From Planctomycetota bacterium (GTDB taxonomy: Bacteria; Planctomycetota; Phycisphaerae; Sedimentisphaerales; SM23-30): a stretch of DNA of 10,283 nucleotides. The position numbers and the translations under genes were made by a program. The DNA is taken from the NCBI GenBank assembly GCA_029573975.1, contig JAKQBU010000049.1, positions 1-10,283 of the forward strand, in the 5' to 3' direction. The notes below the pieces were generated by a model, which was not told the origin of the DNA, searched no databases, and worked only from the letters and a program-made list of their open reading frames with translations. Of the stretch, positions 7,539 to 10,283 are shown one piece after another (position 1 is the first letter of the stretch; each line of letters starts with the position of its first letter).

Positions 7539-8222
7539 CTAGCGCGGCCATATATTCCGCAGCAGTACCGCCGTCTTCACCTGTTCGGTTTCCCCGCTGG
7601 CCGGATCCGTCAGCACCATTTGGATTCGGACCGAACCTTGTCCTATATTCCCAGATACGATACTGTGGCTGAATTCCAAACTCGTGACGTGGTTGGCGAG
7701 AATATCCGTTCGAACCGGCGTCCTTCGGCTTCCGCCGGAAACCGCCCCCACTCTGGCGGCATCCACCAAACCATAATCGGCCTTGAGCCGGGTGCCGTCC
7801 TGATACAAAAAGGCGTAATGCGTTCCGGTATTTCGCACATCAATATAACTCGCCTGCGGACTGTCCGTATCCCAGTAACGGAATTCCACCGCTTTTCCTA
7901 CCGCAATCGTCTGGCCGCTCTGCGGCACCGCTTCCGCATATTGGTTATTGCTCCAGGTATAAAGGGTATAATCCACCCGGTTGGCCTTCCGCCCCAGATT
8001 GCTGAACGTCGTCCGGGTTACCAGGGCATCCTGTTGGATGGCCGCATTCGCGGAACGGTAGATATCCACCCACCGCTGCTGGCCGAATGCCATCAGAGAT
8101 CCCAGCACCAGTAAGGGAATAATCAGAATGACCATCGCCACCACCAGCTCTACGAGCGTGAATCCGAGATTTTTTTTCCTGTGGAATATCATGTCAATGG
8201 GTACCATCTGAATCTCATTCAT
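7539..8222 (-). CDS. PilW/PulJ-like minor prepilin
   Basis: A second minor prepilin of 227 residues. The class III signal is clear: a long basic leader ending HRKKNLG (Gly20), then FTLVELVVAMVILIIPLLVL with Glu25 at +5. The length, and the helix continuing into MAFGQQRWVDIYRSANAAIQQ, fit PilW/PulJ proteins, the larger minor pilins that join PilV/PulI in the initiation complex. The C-terminal half (DILANHVTSLEFSHSIVSG, then a VRIQMVLTDPASGE strand) has the usual PilW pattern of a late beta-strand pair. Start ATG 8222-8220 lies 3 bases after the PilV-like stop, with GGA six bases upstream. Met6 and Met11 are possible shorter starts that would keep a functional leader. It ends in TAG at 7541-7539, with 9 bases before the next start. 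Confidence 0.85.
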   Translation of the reverse strand: MNEIQMVPIDMIFHRKKNLGFTLVELVVAMVILIIPLLVLGSLMAFGQQRWVDIYRSANAAIQQDALVTRTTFSNLGRKANRVDYTLYTWSNNQYAEAVPQSGQTIAVGKAVEFRYWDTDSPQASYIDVRNTGTHYAFLYQDGTRLKADYGLVDAARVGAVSGGSRRTPVRTDILANHVTSLEFSHSIVSGNIGQGSVRIQMVLTDPASGETEQVKTAVLLRNIWPR

Positions 8223-8225
8223 ATC

Positions 8226-8699
8226 TCATCCGTTGGACTGGTCGCGCCGGACATAGGTGGTCAGAACAATCGAAGGGGCGTCCGGGGTTATGGCACCTGG
8301 GCCGAAATCGTTTCGCCACCGCACCTGAACCTGGATTTCCCGCAAGGTGGTTTCCGTCTCCGTATCGCTGTCTATATCCGCATACGACAAATTCATAAAC
8401 AGGAAAATCCCGTCTATCGTCGTCGTATAGTCATAGCCGTCTTCCGTCGTACTGGAAAATCCCAGATTCAGGGAAACGGGATCATAACTTTCCACCCCCC
8501 CCGTACTCTTCCAGTCATCAATCAGCAGGTGGGCAATGTTTTTTGCGACAATTTCCGCCTCCGCCATTTGCGCGTGTCGTGTGGCATGATATTCATAGAC
8601 TAACGAACCGAACGTGGCAGCCGCCATCACGGCGATGGCAATCACCACCTCGATCAGCGAAAATCCATATCGATTCCGTTTGTCATTTCCCGAAACCAC
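8226..8699 (-). CDS. PilV-like minor prepilin
   Basis: A minor pilin of about 157 residues, exported to the inner membrane, processed by the prepilin peptidase and probably part of the priming or tip complex. The leader MVSGNDKRNRYG is followed by FSLIEVVIAIAVMAAATFG: cleavage after Gly12, Glu17 at +5, then one hydrophobic helix. The region after the helix (HATRHAQMAEAEIVAKNIAH) resembles PilV/GspI-type minor pilins. The start is GTG at 8699-8697, chosen because TGAGGT (8710-8705) lies a few bases upstream and no ATG gives a complete leader. The stop is TGA at 8228-8226, only 3 bases from the next start, so translation is probably coupled. The globular part is acidic and not recognised in detail. 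PilV versus GspI cannot be separated on sequence alone. Confidence 0.85.
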   Translation of the reverse strand: MVSGNDKRNRYGFSLIEVVIAIAVMAAATFGSLVYEYHATRHAQMAEAEIVAKNIAHLLIDDWKSTGGVESYDPVSLNLGFSSTTEDGYDYTTTIDGIFLFMNLSYADIDSDTETETTLREIQVQVRWRNDFGPGAITPDAPSIVLTTYVRRDQSNG

Positions 8700-8723
8700 A
8701 CTGCACCTCAGCGGATAGAAAGC

Positions 8724-8754
8724 AGGAGGACCTACCGGGGTAGATCCTCCTCCT
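8724..8754 (-). terminator. Strong hairpin after the pilin gene, terminator or processing stem
   Basis: An inverted repeat about 25 bases past the pilin stop pairs AGGAGGA with TCCTCCT (7 bp) and, after one mismatch, CTAC with GTAG (4 bp), around a 4-base loop. On the transcribed strand it is followed by GCTTTCT, too weak a T tract for an ideal intrinsic terminator. Partial termination or mRNA stabilisation would let pilin be made in excess over the minor pilins, as is common in pilus operons. One arm carries an AGGAGG Shine-Dalgarno-like sequence, but it lies too far from the next start to serve it. Confidence 0.5.
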
Positions 8755-8778
8755 GGTTCTGTCGTCGGATTCGCTACC

Positions 8779-9186
8779 TTAGTTCTTCGCCCATACGCCG
8801 GCGGTACTCATCGTATAGCTCGCGCCCGATACCGCCGCATTGCTGCCCGTTACCGTAATCGCCGCCATCCCGGTGGCACTCACCGAGTCAATCTTATAAT
8901 CGCCGGGAACAAAATAGGTCCCCGTCAGATCCGTCGAGGTAATCCCCAGCGCATTCTGCGTCGCCGCTACATCCATCTTGCCGGTCAGCGCCTGCGCCGC
9001 CGTGGGATTCTCCGCAAAATACGTCCGCACCGCCGTCCGGATCGTGCCGGCTCCGGCACACGCTTCCGACCACCGCGCCTGGGCAATCCGGCCTGTCAGC
9101 AGCGGAATCGCCACCGCCGCCAGCACGCCCACGATCAACACCACTACCATCAATTCCACCAGTGTAAAACCTTATCGCTTCGTCAT
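8779..9186 (-). CDS. Major pilin-like (PilA/GspG-type) prepilin with in-frame TAA at codon 5 of the leader
   Basis: This would be the structural subunit of the pilus fibre. The best start is ATG at 9186-9184, with GGAG (9198-9195) 8 bases upstream. It reads MTKR, TAA (9174-9172), then GFTLVELMVVVLIVGVLAAV. The TAA sits exactly before the -1 Gly of the class III signal (G|F, Glu at +5), so one substitution (TAA to AAA) would give the canonical KGFTLVEL leader. Everything after it is intact: the hydrophobic N-terminal helix, the AGAGTIRTAVRTYFAENP segment and a short C-terminal beta-rich part, about 131 mature residues ending in TAA at 8781-8779. Only one Cys is seen, so there is no C-terminal disulphide loop. 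A start at GTG 9159 would avoid the stop but lose the cleavage site. The gene may be a recent pseudogene, a sequencing error, or translated in an unusual way. TAA ends other genes here, so general recoding is unlikely. Family identity is firm; functional status is open. Confidence 0.75.
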
Positions 9187-9200
9187 AACCACATCTCCAT

Positions 9201-9244
9201 AAAAAAAATTCCTGAAAAGCTGTATTTCCACACGAAATACGGCT
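9201..9244 (-). promoter_or_regulatory. Hairpin plus T8 tract in the pilin 5' leader (terminator or attenuator candidate)
   Basis: Read on the minus strand, an 11-bp stem with one mismatch (arms 9244-9234 and 9228-9218, 5-base loop) contains the perfect 7-bp pair GTATTTC/GAAATAC. Four T follow the stem at once, and a run of eight T lies at 9208-9201. It could terminate read-through from pilC, or it could be a structured 5' untranslated region of the pilin message, because the ribosome binding site lies only a few bases beyond the T run. Neither role can be decided from sequence. Confidence 0.4.
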
Positions 9245-9367
9245 GCACTTCCTACCAGCTACCAATGGCTGGCTATATCCTGCAATACTATCTTCGGCCG
9301 TCCCCATGCCGGAATTCACCGGAAATTCGGCAAAACAACAGAAAGAAATGGCCCGCAAACGATACCA

Positions 9368-9396
9368 TCGTTACAATCGATACAAAGGGATGACAA
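9368..9396 (-). promoter_or_regulatory. Weak sigma70-like promoter candidate for the pilin gene
   Basis: On the minus strand TTGTCA (9396-9391), one mismatch from TTGACA, is followed after 17 bases by TAACGA (9373-9368), a poor -10 match. The direct repeat CGATAC (9360-9365 and 9378-9383, 18 bases apart) and an ATCG/CGAT inverted pair (9367-9370 and 9378-9381) overlap it and could be an operator, or chance. The support is the -35 match, the spacing and the location only. Confidence 0.2.
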
Positions 9397-9444
9397 TCTG
9401 AAACCCGGCCCCCGCAACGCCCGATAATCCCCCGCCGCCCGGCC

Positions 9445-10283
9445 TTACTGCATGCTCACATCCGACATGGTGAAAATCGGCATATACAAGGCCAGTACCA
9501 CCACCAGCACAATCGCCCCCACCGTAATGATCAGGGCCGGTTCCAGAAAACCGGTCAGCTTCTTGATCACCACATCCACCTTCTTCTCATAAAAATCGCT
9601 GGTGCGGTCCAGCACCTCCGGCAGCGACCCGCTCCCTTCCCCGATCTGCGTCATCTTCGTAACCATGCTCGGGAAAAAACCGCTGGCCGCCATGCTCAGA
9701 GAAATATTCGACCCCTCGATGATATATCCCTTGGTGCGCTGCACCGCCCGCTTGATGATATCGTTGCTGGTCATCCCCGACAAAATCCCCAGCGCATCGA
9801 TCACCGACACGCCCGCCGACAGCAGCGTGGACATCGTCCGGCAGAAAATCGAGATAAAGCCCTGCGATAAAATCTTGCCGATAAACGGCAGTTTCAGCAG
9901 ATATTGGCAGATTCGCTCATGCCCCCTGGCCGTCTTAAAATAATAGACAAAACCCGCCGTTGCCAGGCCCAGCCCCAGAAGAATATAAATCGCACCGCCC
10001 ATTATCCCGTGATACACCGTCATAAAGGTCTGCGTAAAAAAGGGCAGTTTCCCGTGCAGTTGATCAAAAATCACCGTAAAACGCGGGATGATAAAGGTCA
10101 CGATGACCACCACCATCAAAATCACGAAAATCAGCACAAACACCGGATACGCCATCGCTCCCTTGATCTTCCGCACCAGCGCATCCCGATTGTCAAAATA
10201 CTGGGCCAGCCGCTGCAGCACCATCGGCAGCGTCCCGCCGGTCTCCCCCGCCAGAATCATCGCGCAAAACAGCGGATTAAACA
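9445..10283 (-). CDS. pilC: Type IV pilus inner-membrane platform protein PilC/GspF (5' end outside window)
   Basis: This is the polytopic inner-membrane platform of type IV pili and type II secretion, which couples the assembly ATPase to pilin insertion. The frame is open to the window edge: codons upstream of the Met at 10260 read FNPLFCA and continue directly into MILAGETGG, a typical internal PilC sequence, so that Met is not the start. About 278 residues are visible, against roughly 400 for the family. The visible part holds the end of the first T2SSF domain, a transmembrane stretch at AYPVFVLIFVILMVVVIV, a second near GGAIYILLGLGLATAGFVYY, and a complete second F domain. The second domain contains FCRTMSTLLSAGVSVIDAL and the second MTQIGEGSGSLPEVL box, followed by a C-terminal membrane helix. 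It ends in TAA at 9447-9445. Its position just ahead of a pilin gene suits a pilus operon whose ATPase genes lie upstream, outside the window. Calling it PilC rather than GspF rests on the pilMNO neighbours. Confidence 0.95.
   Translation of the reverse strand, partial: FNPLFCAMILAGETGGTLPMVLQRLAQYFDNRDALVRKIKGAMAYPVFVLIFVILMVVVIVTFIIPRFTVIFDQLHGKLPFFTQTFMTVYHGIMGGAIYILLGLGLATAGFVYYFKTARGHERICQYLLKLPFIGKILSQGFISIFCRTMSTLLSAGVSVIDALGILSGMTSNDIIKRAVQRTKGYIIEGSNISLSMAASGFFPSMVTKMTQIGEGSGSLPEVLDRTSDFYEKKVDVVIKKLTGFLEPALIITVGAIVLVVVLALYMPIFTMSDVSMQ

Larger units (their letters stand above)
9187..9444 (-). other. 258-base non-coding leader between pilC and the pilin gene
   Basis: No convincing protein is seen on either strand here. 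The stretch holds a weak sigma70-like promoter candidate, a direct repeat CGATAC (9360-9365 and 9378-9383), a near-repeat of CCGGAATTC/CCGGAAATTC (9310-9329), an 11-bp imperfect hairpin (9218-9244), a run of eight T on the transcribed sense (9201-9208) and the pilin ribosome binding site. It is by far the longest gap in the window, whereas the later genes abut or overlap. That suggests separate regulation of the pilin and the genes after it. Confidence 0.7.

Noticed and set aside
7149..8114. Plus-strand open frame of about 320 codons opposite the PilX-like and PilW-like genes.
   Set aside because: It is rich in Arg, His, Pro and Ile with no motif, spans two real genes on the other strand and looks like an antisense shadow.
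9172..9174. TAA in the pilin leader read as a sense codon through an altered genetic code.
   Set aside because: TAA is used as the normal stop of pilC, pilM, pilN, pilO and other genes here, and TAG and TGA also act as stops, so general recoding is not supported.
8894..9358. Minus-strand frame running from the pilC-pilin gap through the pilin start in another phase, considered as a real upstream gene or frameshift partner for the pilin.
   Set aside because: Its sequence is Gly/Arg/Asp-rich, without pilin features, and overlaps the true pilin frame. No slippery sequence is seen near the TAA.
9187..9444. Sigma54 promoter (GG/GC at -24/-12) for the pilin, as in many pilA genes.
   Set aside because: A TTGCA occurs in the leader, but no TGGCAC-like element lies at the correct spacing upstream.
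98..10283. The cluster as a type II secretion system rather than a type IV pilus.
   Set aside because: A PilM-type actin-like protein followed by PilN- and PilO-like proteins is the T4P arrangement, and no GspE, GspL or GspM is seen. PilC, the secretin and the minor pilins alone would not decide.

Overview
The window is one tightly packed run of genes, all transcribed on the minus strand (right to left). It encodes most of a type IV pilus (T4P) machine of a Gram-negative-type (diderm) bacterium: a secretin implies an outer membrane. The taxon cannot be fixed from this sequence. Base composition is moderately GC-rich. The combination of pilMNO, a short secretin without an AMIN domain, a small pilin carrying an AGAGTIRTA-type segment and a ParA-like ATPase inside the operon reminds me of Planctomycetes/PVC-group bacteria (for example Phycisphaerae), but this is an impression, not a demonstration.

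Layout in transcription order. (1) 10283-9445: the C-terminal part of the inner-membrane platform protein PilC/GspF, cut by the window edge. (2) 9444-9187: a 258-base non-coding leader with a weak promoter candidate, short repeats, a hairpin and a T8 tract. (3) 9186-8779: a major-pilin-like gene whose leader carries an in-frame TAA immediately before the Gly of the prepilin cleavage motif. (4) A strong hairpin just after the pilin gene. (5) 8699-5772: a minor-pilin cluster, PilV-like, PilW/PulJ-like and a large 585-residue PilX-like protein. (6) 5746-3427: the cytoplasmic/inner-membrane alignment complex pilM, pilN, pilO. (7) 3392-2571: a ParA/Soj-type ATPase. (8) 2620-1688: a bitopic protein with a GspB/GspC/PilP-like periplasmic domain. 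(9) 1633-98: the outer-membrane secretin. (10) 55-1: the first 18 codons of another minus-strand reading frame running off the window, beginning like YebC/PmpR proteins.

How it fits together: PilC and an ATPase encoded elsewhere would polymerise the pilin. The PilV/W/X-like proteins would prime or cap the fibre. PilM-PilN-PilO plus the PilP-like protein would form the trans-envelope link to the secretin. The ParA-like ATPase, with no parB in view, is a candidate for placing the machine at a cell position. The most notable points are the nonsense codon in the pilin leader, the ParA gene embedded between pilO and the PilP-like gene (overlapping the latter by 50 bases), and the structured RNA elements flanking the pilin gene. 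No CRISPR array, insertion sequence, tRNA or rRNA was seen. Nothing in the window looks like a wholly new class of system.
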